From: Streptomyces sp. GESEQ-4 | GTDB lineage: Bacteria > Actinomycetota > Actinomycetes > Streptomycetales > Streptomycetaceae | Length of the DNA stretch: 64,000 nucleotides | Reading direction: 5' to 3' | NCBI RefSeq assembly: GCF_017948455.1 | Contig: NZ_JAFFSU010000003.1 | Coordinates: 310,001 to 374,000, forward strand | Part shown: piece by piece, positions 1-8,562 of the stretch | How the letters are laid out: each line of letters opens with the position of its first letter | How positions within the stretch are numbered: position 1 is the stretch's first letter | The notes under the pieces: generated by a model | Seen by the model: only the letters and a program-made list of their open reading frames with translations | Databases searched by the model: none | Told to the model about the DNA's origin: nothing | Position numbers and translations under genes: made by a program

Positions 1-867
1 GAGATCGCCACCGTGGCGGGCGTCCCGAACGGTGTGTTCAATGTGGTGCAGGGCACCGGCCCGGTCGTCGGTGAGGCCCTCTCCCGGCATCCGAAGATCG
101 ACATGATCTCCTTCACCGGGTCCACCCGCGCCGGCCGGAGCGTCTCCGTCGCCGCCTCCGGCACGGTGAAGCGCGTCGCGCTCGAACTGGGAGGCAAGGC
201 GGCCCACATCGTCCTGCCCGAGGCCGACCTCGACTCCGCCGTCACTCGCGGACTGGCCTTCGCCTGGGCCAACGGCGGTCAGGCATGCGGCGCCTACGTA
301 CGCATGCTCGTGCCCGAGAACCTCCAGGAGACGGTGGTCGACAAGCTGCGGAAAGCGGCCGAGGAGTACGTGGTCGGCGACCCCGCCGACGAGGCCACGC
401 GGATCGGCCCGCTCGCCTCGGAGACCCAGCGCCGACGCGTCGACGACTACATCCGGCGCGGCATCGCCGACGGCGCCACGCTGGTGGTGGGCGGCCCCGG
501 CCGCCCGGAGGGCTTCAAGACCGGCGCCTACGTCCAGCCCACGATCTTCTCCGACGTCGACCCCGAGTCGGTCATCGCCCAGGAGGAGATCTTCGGCCCC
601 GTCCTCGTCGTCATCCCCTACGCCGACGACGATGACGCCGTCGCGATAGCCAACGGCACGATGTACGGGCTCAACGCCGCGGTGACCGGTGACGAGGACC
701 ATGCCCTGGCCATCGCCCGGCGGCTGCGCGTCGGTCAGGTCGACATCAACGGTGCACAGCACAACTTCCAGGCCCCGTTCGGCGGGTACAAGCAGTCCGG
801 CAACGGCCGGGAGATGGGCCGAGCCGGCCTTGAGGAGTTCCTCGAGACCAAGGCGATCACCCGCTGA
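1..867 (+). CDS. Aldehyde dehydrogenase family protein, 5' end outside the window
   Basis: This is the C-terminal 288 residues of an NAD(P)-dependent aldehyde dehydrogenase, which oxidises an aldehyde to a carboxylate. The frame is open from base 1, so the N-terminal part lies outside the window; the GTG at 13 is internal. The FTGSTRAG cofactor segment, ELGGK with its conserved glutamate, the catalytic cysteine in GGQACGAY (codon 286-288), the EEIFGPV segment and the C-terminal PFGGYKQSGNGRE block are all present in family order. The family is normally about 480 residues. The MmyB-like regulator starting at 1039 follows on the same strand and may control this gene or read its product. The substrate cannot be told from sequence. 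Confidence 0.95.
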   Translation, partial: EIATVAGVPNGVFNVVQGTGPVVGEALSRHPKIDMISFTGSTRAGRSVSVAASGTVKRVALELGGKAAHIVLPEADLDSAVTRGLAFAWANGGQACGAYVRMLVPENLQETVVDKLRKAAEEYVVGDPADEATRIGPLASETQRRRVDDYIRRGIADGATLVVGGPGRPEGFKTGAYVQPTIFSDVDPESVIAQEEIFGPVLVVIPYADDDDAVAIANGTMYGLNAAVTGDEDHALAIARRLRVGQVDINGAQHNFQAPFGGYKQSGNGREMGRAGLEEFLETKAITR

Positions 868-890
868 CGCGACGCCGTCAGGACCGGAGA

Positions 891-1030
891 ACACACTGTT
901 TGATGGAATGCGGGAGCTGGTCGGACTGTTCACACAGTGTTGACAGACCAAGCGGCTCCCGCAGTCGCGTGCGAACCAACTGTTTCCCGCGTCGCGTGCG
1001 AGCCGACTGTTTCCCGCGTCGCGTGCGAAA
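891..1030. repeat. Leader with two 27-bp tandem repeats and four ACTGTT motifs
   Basis: Between the aldehyde dehydrogenase stop and the ATG at 1039, bases 967-993 and 994-1020 are a direct tandem repeat of 27 bp with two mismatches, and 1021-1028 begins a third copy. ACTGTT occurs at 895, 925, 979 and 1006. The first two are followed or faced by its inverse (ACAGTGT at 934-940). This arrangement looks like multiple binding sites for the regulator encoded just downstream, but that role is inference. Confidence 0.6.
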
Positions 1031-1038
1031 GGACAACC

Positions 1039-1869
1039 ATGGCAGACCGGGCAGCGCTCGCCGCCTTCCTGCGAGCCCGCCGCGAGGCCCTTCAACCCGA
1101 GGACGTCGGGTTGCCCCGCGGTCGCCGCAGGCGCACCGGAGGGCTGCGCCGCGAGGAGGTCGCGGCGCTGTGCGACATGTCGGTCGACTACTACAGCCGG
1201 CTCGAGCAGCCGCGCGGCCCCAATCCCTCGGAGCAGATGCTCGCCGCGATCGCCCGAGGACTGCACCTGTCGCTGGAAGAACGAGACCTCCTCTTCCAAC
1301 TCGCCGGTAACGCCCTGCCGCGCCGTGCGCCGGGCGGCGACCACATCGCCCCCGGGATGATGCGCATCCTGGACCGGCTGGAGGACACGCCCGCCCAGGT
1401 GATGAACCACCTGGGCGAGACACTGAGGCAGACGCGCCCCGCCGTGGCGCTGCTGGGTGACCAGACGGCCCACACCGGACTGGCGCGCAGCTCCCACTAC
1501 CGGTGGTTCACGGACCCCGGCGCCCGCCTCGTCCATCCCGAGCAGGACCACGCCGAGCAGAGCCGCCTGATGGTGGCGGACCTCCACAGCGCCTACTCCC
1601 GCGACGGACGCGACTCGCGCGCCGCCGGGCTCGTGGACGCACTGAACAGGGAGTGCCCCGAGTTCGCCGCCATCTGGCGGGAGCGCCCCGTGCTGAGGCC
1701 GTACTGCGCCCCGAAACGCTTCCACCACCCGCAGGTCGGGGCGCTCGAACTGCACTGCCAGACGCTGGTCGACCCCGACCAGTCCCAGCGGCTCGTGGTG
1801 TACACCGCGGCACCGGGAACCGAGAGCCACACCAACCTCCGGCTGCTGTCCCTCCTGCCGGTCAGGTAG
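1039..1869 (+). CDS. XRE-family regulator with MmyB-like ligand-binding domain
   Basis: This is a cytoplasmic one-component transcription regulator of 276 residues. The N-terminal third is a helix-turn-helix of the type RRTGGLRREEVAALCDMSVDYYSRLEQ, followed by a PAS-like MmyB ligand-binding domain with the diagnostic WFTDP and HPEQDHAEQSRLMVADL segments. Members are thought to sense fatty-acid-like ligands and usually control an adjacent oxidoreductase gene; here that is probably the aldehyde dehydrogenase before it. I place the start at ATG 1039, with AAAGGAC before it. The frame stays open upstream to 937, but only because a 27-bp tandem repeat is a multiple of three. A second protein of this family is encoded at 56404-57258. 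Confidence 0.9.
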   Translation: MADRAALAAFLRARREALQPEDVGLPRGRRRRTGGLRREEVAALCDMSVDYYSRLEQPRGPNPSEQMLAAIARGLHLSLEERDLLFQLAGNALPRRAPGGDHIAPGMMRILDRLEDTPAQVMNHLGETLRQTRPAVALLGDQTAHTGLARSSHYRWFTDPGARLVHPEQDHAEQSRLMVADLHSAYSRDGRDSRAAGLVDALNRECPEFAAIWRERPVLRPYCAPKRFHHPQVGALELHCQTLVDPDQSQRLVVYTAAPGTESHTNLRLLSLLPVR

Positions 1870-1917
1870 GGGCACGGCCCCGGACCGACCGGCAGGAGGG
1901 ACCGGCGCCCCCTGGCG

Positions 1918-2526
1918 TCAGGCCCAGTCGAGGGCGTGCTCGTGGTCCAGCCGCGGCATGCGGTCGAACGCCGGGGGTCCGGCCGGGTGGCCGATGTTGA
2001 CGACGAGGATGGACGTCCAGTCGCCGTCGGCGAAGAACTCCTTGTCGATCCCGGCGGTGTCGAAGCCGCCCATCGGACCCGCGGCCAGGCCGAGGGCGCG
2101 GACGGCGAGGATGAAGTAGCCGGCCTGCAGCGGACCGTTGAACGCGGTGACGGCCTCACGCTGGGCGGGCTCGCTCTCGAAGTGCTCCTTCATCTCCGGG
2201 CGGATCGGCAGGATCTGCGGGATGTGCTCGTGGAAGCGGCGGTCCACGGCGAGCACCGCGACGACGGGCGCGGAGGCCGACTTCGGCCGGTTCCCCTCGT
2301 CCAGGTGCGGCAGCAGCCGCTCCTTGCCTTCGGGCGTATGGACGTACAGCACCCGCAGCGGCTGGGTGTTCGCGGCGGTCGGGGCCCAGCGGGCGAGCTC
2401 CCATATGGCGGTGAGCGTCTCGTCGTCGACCGGCGTTTCCGCGAAGGAGTACGCGGTGCGTGCGTCGGTGAAGAGCGCGGCGCGGGCCTCGGCGTCGATG
2501 CGGGGGAGGGCTCCTGGGACGGACAT
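1918..2526 (-). CDS. Nitroreductase-family oxidoreductase (RutE/malonic-semialdehyde-reductase-like)
   Basis: This is an FMN-dependent, NAD(P)H-using oxidoreductase of 202 residues. The N-terminal region has the family pattern around ELARWAPTAANTQPLRVLYV, which contributes to the flavin and phosphate pocket. The middle part (FNGPLQAGYFILAVRALGLAAGPMGGFD) matches the RutE/HadB-type subgroup that includes 3-hydroxypropanoic acid dehydrogenases. The ATG at 2526 is preceded by an AGGAGATCC ribosome site, so the longer frame to 2631 is not needed. The gene is divergent from an HxlR regulator 103 bp away, a pairing seen for redox-stress or electrophile-responsive reductases, so the regulator probably controls it. 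Confidence 0.88.
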   Translation of the reverse strand: MSVPGALPRIDAEARAALFTDARTAYSFAETPVDDETLTAIWELARWAPTAANTQPLRVLYVHTPEGKERLLPHLDEGNRPKSASAPVVAVLAVDRRFHEHIPQILPIRPEMKEHFESEPAQREAVTAFNGPLQAGYFILAVRALGLAAGPMGGFDTAGIDKEFFADGDWTSILVVNIGHPAGPPAFDRMPRLDHEHALDWA

Positions 2527-2629
2527 GCGGGATCTCCTGGCTCGTCTGAGTGAAGTAACTAGTAAAAGAACTGCTGCTATGAAAAACAGAGCAGCGGCCG
2601 GCAGGCTAGCACCCGGATACCCTGAGGTC
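2527..2629. promoter_or_regulatory. Divergent promoter between nitroreductase and HxlR regulator
   Basis: This short region is markedly A/T-rich for the window. It contains AGTAACTAGTAAA at about 2554-2566, with an ACTAGT core palindrome and repeated AGTAA half-sites. That resembles the TACT/AGTA-type half-sites bound by HxlR/YodB proteins. Function is inferred from position and resemblance only. Confidence 0.4.
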
Positions 2630-3031
2630 ATGGAGCAGGCGAAGGAGACTCAGTCGGCCGAGGCGAGCGGCGCGGATGTCGGGCAGCACCATCCGGCGGC
2701 CTGTGACTCCGCGCTGACCAGGGCGTTCAGCTTTCTCGGCAAGCGGTGGAACGGTGTCATCCTGGCCACCTTGCAGCACGGGCCCCTGGGCTACGCCGAA
2801 TTGCGGCGCGCGGTCGAGGGCATCAGCGACTCGGTGCTCTCGGAGCGGCTCTCGGAACTGTCCGCCGCCGGTCTCACGCTCCGGGACGTGGAGCCCGGCC
2901 CGCCCGTCACGGTGCGCTATCGCCTCACCGCGGACGGAAGAGCTTTGATGCCCATCCTCGGTGAACTGGCCGGATGGGCCTCCCAGCACCTGCCGGAATC
3001 ACGGACCTCGCGGGGCGGGCGGACCCCGTGA
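2630..3031 (+). CDS. HxlR-family winged-helix regulator
   Basis: This is a 133-residue DNA-binding protein of the HxlR (MarR-related) family. It has the usual features: CDSALTRAFSFLGKRWNGVILATL at residues 25-48, including a cysteine near position 25 in the place of the redox-sensing cysteine of some members. Next come the recognition part GYAELRRAVEGISDSVLSERLSEL and a wing ending VRYRLTADGRALMPIL. The start ATG 2630 is chosen because it gives the normal family length and lies in the divergent intergenic region. The divergent partner is a nitroreductase, the likely target. Confidence 0.92.
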   Translation: MEQAKETQSAEASGADVGQHHPAACDSALTRAFSFLGKRWNGVILATLQHGPLGYAELRRAVEGISDSVLSERLSELSAAGLTLRDVEPGPPVTVRYRLTADGRALMPILGELAGWASQHLPESRTSRGGRTP

Positions 3032-3065
3032 GCAGGCCGGCGGAACCACTGGGCCGGCCCGCGGA

Positions 3066-4559
3066 TCAGAGGACATGGCCGTAGTGGAACGCGTCGGCCG
3101 AGACGTCGTGCATGAATTCGGCGAGGTGGGCGGGGAGGGAGGGGGCGGGCTCATGACGCACCCCGGTCGTCGGGGACCAGACCAGGTTGACGCCCGGATC
3201 GGGGTCGACATCGGGGTGGTCCGACCGGTGGTGACCGACCCGGGTCTCCCGCCGCTCCCTCGCACACTCCAGCGTGGCGCGCGCGGCGAGTACCGCGGAC
3301 CTCAGATCGTAGGCGTGCGCGAGGTCCTGGTGACCGCCGATGTCGATGTGCACGGCGATGTGCCGCATGCGGTCCTCGATCTCGTCGAGGCCGGCGAGCC
3401 CGGCGGCCAGCCCGCTCCCGTCCCGTACGACACCGGCATACTCCGTCATCAGGTGGCGCACCGTCCGTAGCAGTGCGCGGGCGTTCTCGTGGCCGTCGCA
3501 GGCCAGCAGCCGGTTCACGTCCGACGCCGCGGCGCGCACCGCAGCAGGGGACCGGTGCTGGGCGGCGAGTCCGGCCGAGTAGTCCGCCGCGGCCCGGCCC
3601 GCGATACGGCCGTACACGAGGAGTTCGCTCAGCGAGTGCTCCTCGAACCGGTTCCCGCCGTGCGGCACGCCGGCCGCCTCCCCGACGACGTAGAGCCCGC
3701 CGACGTCGGTGCCGTGGTCCTCGGGCCGGACCCGGACGCCTCCCAGGGAGTACTGGGCCGTCGGCGCGACTTCGACCGGGTCGTGGGTGATGTCGAGCAT
3801 CTGGAGGCGCAACAAGGACCGGTGAAGCTGCGGCAGACGCGTCAGGACGGTCTCACGCGGCAGGTGGGACAGGTCGAGCCACACACCGCCGGCCCGCGTG
3901 CCCCGGCCCTCCCTGATCTCCGTGCAGGACGCCAGGGCGACCCGGTCACGGCTGACGAGTTCCATGCGCTCGGCGTCGTAGCGTGCCATGAACCGCTCGC
4001 CGAGGTTGTTCAGCAGGATTCCGCCCTCATCGCGTGCCGCGTCACCGAGGAGTACGCCCGCCGCGGGCTCGGGCGCGATCAGGCCGAGGGGGTGGAAGCG
4101 CACCAGCTCGGGGTTGCGCAGCCGGGCGCCGGCCTCGACAGCCAGGCGGAAGGCGTCACCGGTGCTCTTGTGGCGACGTGACGACGTACGCCGCCAGATG
4201 CGCGTGTGACCTCCGGTCGCGAGGATCACGGAGTCGGCGTGCACGAGGTAGCGCGCGCCGTCGGCCAGGTCGAAGCCGTAGGCACCGAAAACCGTGCCGT
4301 CGTCGACCAGCAGCCTGGTGACGTAGACGCCGGACAGGACGGGAATGCCGAGTCGTTCCGTGTGTTCGCGCAGAACCCGCCGGCGGAGGACCGGTCCCTC
4401 GTCCTGCCGTTCGACGTTGTGATCGTCGTCAGCCGTGTGTTTCGCCACCACCATGACCGCGACGCCCGCCTCGGCGACCTCGACGGCGGCTCGAAGGCCC
4501 TCCTCACCGGCTCCGATCACGAGAACGGATGTGGCTAGCTGATGCCCGAGTGACAACAT
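3066..4559 (-). CDS. Orphan FAD-dependent SdhA/FrdA-like flavoprotein, shortened and atypical
   Basis: This 497-residue protein belongs to the succinate dehydrogenase/fumarate reductase flavoprotein superfamily. A Rossmann motif GAGEEG lies at 16-21, ATGG at 114-117, STGD at 132-135, the FHPLG substrate-site segment at 155-159, SRD with Arg204, and GGNR with Arg304. It departs from true SdhA: the stretch after the first beta-alpha unit is about 80 residues shorter, the SHTxAAQGG segment for covalent FAD is absent, and the active-site histidine of PTxHYxMGG is glutamine (Gln269). No iron-sulfur or membrane subunit gene is nearby. It is therefore unlikely to be a respiratory subunit and may be a soluble reductase or oxidase with a different substrate. 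The start ATG 4559 follows AGGAAGGT. It is divergent from a large LuxR-type regulator. Confidence 0.8.
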   Translation of the reverse strand: MLSLGHQLATSVLVIGAGEEGLRAAVEVAEAGVAVMVVAKHTADDDHNVERQDEGPVLRRRVLREHTERLGIPVLSGVYVTRLLVDDGTVFGAYGFDLADGARYLVHADSVILATGGHTRIWRRTSSRRHKSTGDAFRLAVEAGARLRNPELVRFHPLGLIAPEPAAGVLLGDAARDEGGILLNNLGERFMARYDAERMELVSRDRVALASCTEIREGRGTRAGGVWLDLSHLPRETVLTRLPQLHRSLLRLQMLDITHDPVEVAPTAQYSLGGVRVRPEDHGTDVGGLYVVGEAAGVPHGGNRFEEHSLSELLVYGRIAGRAAADYSAGLAAQHRSPAAVRAAASDVNRLLACDGHENARALLRTVRHLMTEYAGVVRDGSGLAAGLAGLDEIEDRMRHIAVHIDIGGHQDLAHAYDLRSAVLAARATLECARERRETRVGHHRSDHPDVDPDPGVNLVWSPTTGVRHEPAPSLPAHLAEFMHDVSADAFHYGHVL

Positions 4560-4773
4560 GGGACCTTCCTGCTGCAGTGGACGAGCGAGATCGTAGGCAG
4601 TGGTCGACCGGATGATGAACGCGGGTGTGACAGCTTCGCGGGGTTTGCTCACGTGGAATGTGTCACAAGGTTTGCACATAAGGTGTGGACACTCTTCCAG
4701 GTATCGTGACAAGGACCCTTCCTCCCACCATTGCGGGAACTCCCATCCCGGTCCGCCGAAGGAGCCACGTCTC
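4560..4773. promoter_or_regulatory. Divergent intergenic region, flavoprotein / LuxR-type regulator
   Basis: This 214-bp region separates two divergent genes. An imperfect inverted pair GTGTCAC (about 4658) and GTGGACAC (about 4685) flanks TTTGCACATAAGG, and a GGAGCC ribosome site sits before the ATG at 4774. I see no RNA gene or ORF that can be supported here. Confidence 0.35.
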
Positions 4774-7587
4774 ATGATCGCCAGCCCGCTTCCGGACCTG
4801 GTCGGCCGGCACCGCGAGTGCGCGGCACTCGACGACCTGCTGGTCGACCTCCGCGAAGTCGGGTCCCGAGTACTGGTGATCCGGGGCGAAGCCGGCATCG
4901 GGAAGTCCGTGCTGCTGCAGTACCTGGCCGAGCAGGCGTCCCGGGTGAAGGTGACCTGGGCGCACGGCATCGAGGCCGATATGGAGCTGCCCTACGCGAG
5001 CCTGCACCAACTGTGCGCACCGTTCCTGAACGAGCTCGACGCGCTGCCGGAACCGCAACGCGACGCCCTGCGCGTGGCGTTCGGCATGGCAGCCGGCGAT
5101 CCGCCCGACCGCTTCCTCGTCGGCCTCGCCGTACTGACCCTGCTCACCCGCGCCTCGGAGACCCGACCGGTGCTCGTGCTGATCGACGACGCCCAGTGGC
5201 TGGACCGGGTCTCCCTGCAGACCCTGGAATTCGTGGCGCGAAGGCTGCTCGCCGAGGCGGTCGCGATGGCCTTCGCGGTCCGCGACCCCGAAGGGCAGGC
5301 CGCACTCAACGACCTGCCGGCGCTGCGAATCGGCGGCCTCGACACCACCGCCGCCGGAGAACTCCTCGAAACCGCCGTCGGCGGACAACTGGAGAAGCGG
5401 CTCCGGGACCGGTTCGTGGCCGAGATGGACGGCAACCCCCTCGCGCTGCTGGAGTTCTCCCGAGGCCGCAGCGCCGCCGAACTGGCCTATGGCCTGGACT
5501 CGTCCGGTCATCCGACCGTTCACGGGCCGGTCGCCAGTCGTGTGGAACGGGACTTCGCCGGCCGGCTCACGTCCCTGCCTGAGGCGACCCGGACGCTGCT
5601 GCTGATCGCGGCGGCCGAACCGGTCGGTGACGCACGCCTGTTGGTCCGTGCGGCCGCCTCGCTCAAGATCACGCCCCATGCGGCTCCGGCCAAGGCCGCC
5701 GGCCTCATCGAGTTCGGTGAGTCCGTGCGCTTCCGGCATCCGCTGGTCCGTTCGGCGGTCTACCACGGGGCCGCACCCGCAGAACGCCGAGCGGTGCACC
5801 GGGCGCTCGCCGAGGCCACCGACCCGGTCCTGGACCCCGACCGCCGTGCCTGGCACGCCGCCCAGGCCGCGGACGGACCGGACGAGGAGGTGGCCGCGGG
5901 CCTGGAACAAGCGGCCGACCGCGCGCGGCAACGCGGCGGCATAGCGGCCGAGGCGGTACTCCTCGAACGCGCCGCTGAAGTGACGCCGGACCGTGGGCAG
6001 CGAGGACGCCGCGCCCTGGCGGCAGCGGAGGCGCACTTCTCGGCCGCGGCGCCGGACCGCGCCACGGAGCTCGCGACGGTGGCCGAACTGTGCCCCCTGA
6101 GCGCCCTGGACCGCGCCCGCCTGGCACGGCTGCGGGCCAGGATCCTCTTCGCCCGCAGCCGCAGCGACGAAGCGGCGCCCCTGCTCCTCGACGCCGCCGC
6201 GCAATTCACCGCCGCCGGATCGCCGCTGGCGCGGGAGACCTACCTTGAGGCGATCAGCGCGATCATCTTCGCGGGCCGCGTGCACGGCCCCACGGGCGCC
6301 CGCGCCGCCGCGATCGCGGCCCGTGGGTCGGGCGCTCCCACTTCCGGCTCCGAGGCCGCCGACCTGCTTCTGGACGGTGTGTCCGCGCTCATCGCGGACG
6401 GATACGAGACCGGTGTCCCGGCGCTGCGCGGCGCCCTGGAACTGCTGGCCCACGAAGAGCTCCGCACCCGGGAAGCGACCGTACGCTGGCTGCTGTTGGC
6501 ACCGGTCGCGCTGGAGGCGTTCATCCACTACGCCTGGGACCTGCACGCCTGGGACACGCTGTCGAGCCGCGCGGTGCGCCTCGCCCGCGACATAGGAGCG
6601 CTCGGCGCGCTGCCACCGGCTCTCATCTACGCCGGCGGGGTGCACATCCACTACGGCGACTTCGCCCAAGCCGCCAGAATGATCGACGAAGCCGACGCGC
6701 TCGCCGCCGCGACCGGCCACGCGCCGCACAAGTACGCGACCCTGGTGCTGGCGGCGTGGCGGGGCGAGGCGGATGTCGTCGCCGGCGTCGTCGAGGAAGC
6801 CAGGCAGCGCGCCGACCAGCGGGGCGAGGTGTCCCTGCTGGGCGCCATGGGCTACGTCCAGGGCGTGCTCTACAACGGCCTGGCACGCTACGAGGAGGCA
6901 CTGCAGGCCGCTCGCGCCGGCATCGACCACGACGGGTTCAACTTCACCGGCCTCTCCCTGGTCGAACACGTCGAAGCCGCCACCCGCTGCGGTGAACTCG
7001 ACCAGGCCAGGGACTCGTTGGAGCGGTTGGTGGAACTCACCCGCGCCGCCGACTCCGGCTGGGCCCGTGGCGCCGGCGCCCGCAGCCAGGCACTGCTCGC
7101 CGACGGTGACGAGGCGGACCGTCTGTACCGGACCGCGATCAAGGAGTTCGGGCGGGGCGGCGTGGCCGTCGAGGTGGCGCGCACCCACCTGCTGTACGGG
7201 GAGTGGCTGCGCCGCACCAACCGCCGATCGCTGGCCCGCGAGCACCTGCGCACGGCCCACGAGATGTTCGACGGGATGCCGGCGCAGGCATTCGCCGAAC
7301 GGGCCCGCCGCGAACTGCTCGCCACCGGCGCGGAGGTCAGGGCACGGGAGACCAAGCCGGCGAGCGCACTCACCCCCCAGGAGTCCCAGGTCGCCGCGCT
7401 CGCCGCCGCCGGCATGACGAACGTGAAGATCGGCGCGGAGCTGTTCATCAGCCCGCACACCGTCGAGTGGCACCTGCGGAAGGTGTACACGAAGCTCGGG
7501 ATCAACTCCCGTCGCGCGCTGCCCGGCGCCCTCAAGAGCACGCTGGCCGGGGGCGCCGATGACGAGGGCATGATGCGCGCGGGCTGA
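4774..7587 (+). CDS. Large ATP-binding LuxR-family regulator (LAL type)
   Basis: This is a 937-residue STAND-type transcription regulator. It has an N-terminal AAA ATPase domain with Walker A GEAGIGKS at 38-45 and Walker B VLVLIDDAQWLD near residue 135, and a long helical tetratricopeptide-like middle. The C-terminal LuxR helix-turn-helix (about 868-925, LTPQESQVAALAAAGMTNVKIG and SPHTVEWHLRKVYTKLGI) completes it. Proteins of this class bind ATP and an inducer and activate a nearby pathway. The start ATG 4774 is preceded by GAAGGAGCC; an upstream in-frame extension to 4600 crosses the divergent promoter and has no domain. Its divergent neighbour is an SdhA-like flavoprotein, and an ECF sigma gene follows 128 bp downstream. 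Confidence 0.93.
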   Translation: MIASPLPDLVGRHRECAALDDLLVDLREVGSRVLVIRGEAGIGKSVLLQYLAEQASRVKVTWAHGIEADMELPYASLHQLCAPFLNELDALPEPQRDALRVAFGMAAGDPPDRFLVGLAVLTLLTRASETRPVLVLIDDAQWLDRVSLQTLEFVARRLLAEAVAMAFAVRDPEGQAALNDLPALRIGGLDTTAAGELLETAVGGQLEKRLRDRFVAEMDGNPLALLEFSRGRSAAELAYGLDSSGHPTVHGPVASRVERDFAGRLTSLPEATRTLLLIAAAEPVGDARLLVRAAASLKITPHAAPAKAAGLIEFGESVRFRHPLVRSAVYHGAAPAERRAVHRALAEATDPVLDPDRRAWHAAQAADGPDEEVAAGLEQAADRARQRGGIAAEAVLLERAAEVTPDRGQRGRRALAAAEAHFSAAAPDRATELATVAELCPLSALDRARLARLRARILFARSRSDEAAPLLLDAAAQFTAAGSPLARETYLEAISAIIFAGRVHGPTGARAAAIAARGSGAPTSGSEAADLLLDGVSALIADGYETGVPALRGALELLAHEELRTREATVRWLLLAPVALEAFIHYAWDLHAWDTLSSRAVRLARDIGALGALPPALIYAGGVHIHYGDFAQAARMIDEADALAAATGHAPHKYATLVLAAWRGEADVVAGVVEEARQRADQRGEVSLLGAMGYVQGVLYNGLARYEEALQAARAGIDHDGFNFTGLSLVEHVEAATRCGELDQARDSLERLVELTRAADSGWARGAGARSQALLADGDEADRLYRTAIKEFGRGGVAVEVARTHLLYGEWLRRTNRRSLAREHLRTAHEMFDGMPAQAFAERARRELLATGAEVRARETKPASALTPQESQVAALAAAGMTNVKIGAELFISPHTVEWHLRKVYTKLGINSRRALPGALKSTLAGGADDEGMMRAG

Positions 7588-7715
7588 GCGCCCGTAGGGG
7601 AAATCCCGGGGGCCCACGGACCGGACTACGGACACTAAGGGCGCGGCGGGGGATGCCGCGGACGGAGGGTGGAACCAACGCCCTCAAGGGCGCCGTTCGT
7701 GAAAGAGGAGCCCCG

Positions 7716-8450
7716 ATGTCCGCGCCCAGTCCAGACATGAAGTCGCCCGATGTTTTGCCGGCCGACCGGCCCGCCGGGGACGACCTGGACATCGCCCTCG
7801 ACCACTTCCTGGCTTATCGCAAACGACTGTTCCGCATCGCCTACCGGATCGTCGGCGACGTCTCCCGAGCCGAGGACGTGATCCAGGAGGTGTGGGTGCG
7901 CTGGCAGCTCACCCACCGCGCGGAGATCAAGAAACCGGGCGCGTTCCTGACCACGGCCACCACCCGTCTGGCCATCAACGTCATCCAGTCCGGGAGGCAC
8001 CGTCACGAGACGCCGGCCGATCCGCAGTTGGCCGAACTCGGTGACGACTCCGCCCACGACCCTCTGCTGCACGCCGAGCGAACCTCGGCGCTCGAGGCGG
8101 CCCTGGCCCTGCTCATGGCCAGGCTGACACCGGACCGGCTGGCCGCCTACGTGCTGCGCAAGGGCTTCGGTTACCCCTACTCCGATCTCGCGAAGCTGCT
8201 GCGGATCAGTGCCCCGAACGCCCGGGCGGTGGTCCACCGCGCCCAGGCCCGCCTCGACAGCGACCGCGAGCGGCCGGTCCCCGTCGAGTCGCACCGTCGT
8301 CTCGTCGCCGCGTTCCGGGCAGCTGCCAGCACCGGCGACCTGGAACGCCTCGTGCGGCTCCTCGTCCCCGAGGACCGTGTCCGTCGTTCGGCGCCGTCAC
8401 TCCGTCGGCCGCCCGGCCCGGCGCAACTTCCCGCTCGCCATGCCGCGTGA
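7716..8450 (+). CDS. ECF sigma factor (SigJ/ECF41-like), C-terminal domain lost
   Basis: This is a 244-residue extracytoplasmic-function RNA polymerase sigma factor. Sigma region 2 is at about 30-95 (FLAYRKRLFRIAYRIVGDVSRAEDVIQEVW) and region 4 at about 125-182 (DLAKLLRISAPNARAVVHRAQARL). After residue 195 it begins the SnoaL-like regulatory domain typical of this group (AFRAAASTGDLERLVRLLVPED), then runs into an arginine/proline-rich tail and stops. The whole domain is normally about 100 residues longer, so a frameshift or deletion near 8385 is likely. The start ATG 7716 follows GAAAGAGGAG. Loss of the C-terminal domain may alter autoregulation, because in ECF41 proteins this domain acts like a built-in anti-sigma element. 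Confidence 0.85.
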   Translation: MSAPSPDMKSPDVLPADRPAGDDLDIALDHFLAYRKRLFRIAYRIVGDVSRAEDVIQEVWVRWQLTHRAEIKKPGAFLTTATTRLAINVIQSGRHRHETPADPQLAELGDDSAHDPLLHAERTSALEAALALLMARLTPDRLAAYVLRKGFGYPYSDLAKLLRISAPNARAVVHRAQARLDSDRERPVPVESHRRLVAAFRAAASTGDLERLVRLLVPEDRVRRSAPSLRRPPGPAQLPARHAA

Positions 8451-8562
8451 CAGCAGGCGGCGGAGTGGAAGCCCTGCTTCGATTGAGACGCGACGAGTCC
8501 CTCTGTCTGGGGGCCGACGTCGATCATGTCCCTTCGGGTGCAGGCAAGCGCCGCGGCCCACC

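Noticed and set aside
937..1038. N-terminal repeat peptide (PTVSRVACE twice) for the MmyB-like regulator
   Set aside because: The repeat is open only because its unit is 27 bp; family members start at the ATG at 1039, which has a ribosome site.
4663..7635. A 990-residue open frame antisense to the LAL regulator
   Set aside because: It mirrors the coding strand's G/C bias, has no recognisable domain and runs across the divergent promoter; the + strand protein has clear ATPase and LuxR domains.
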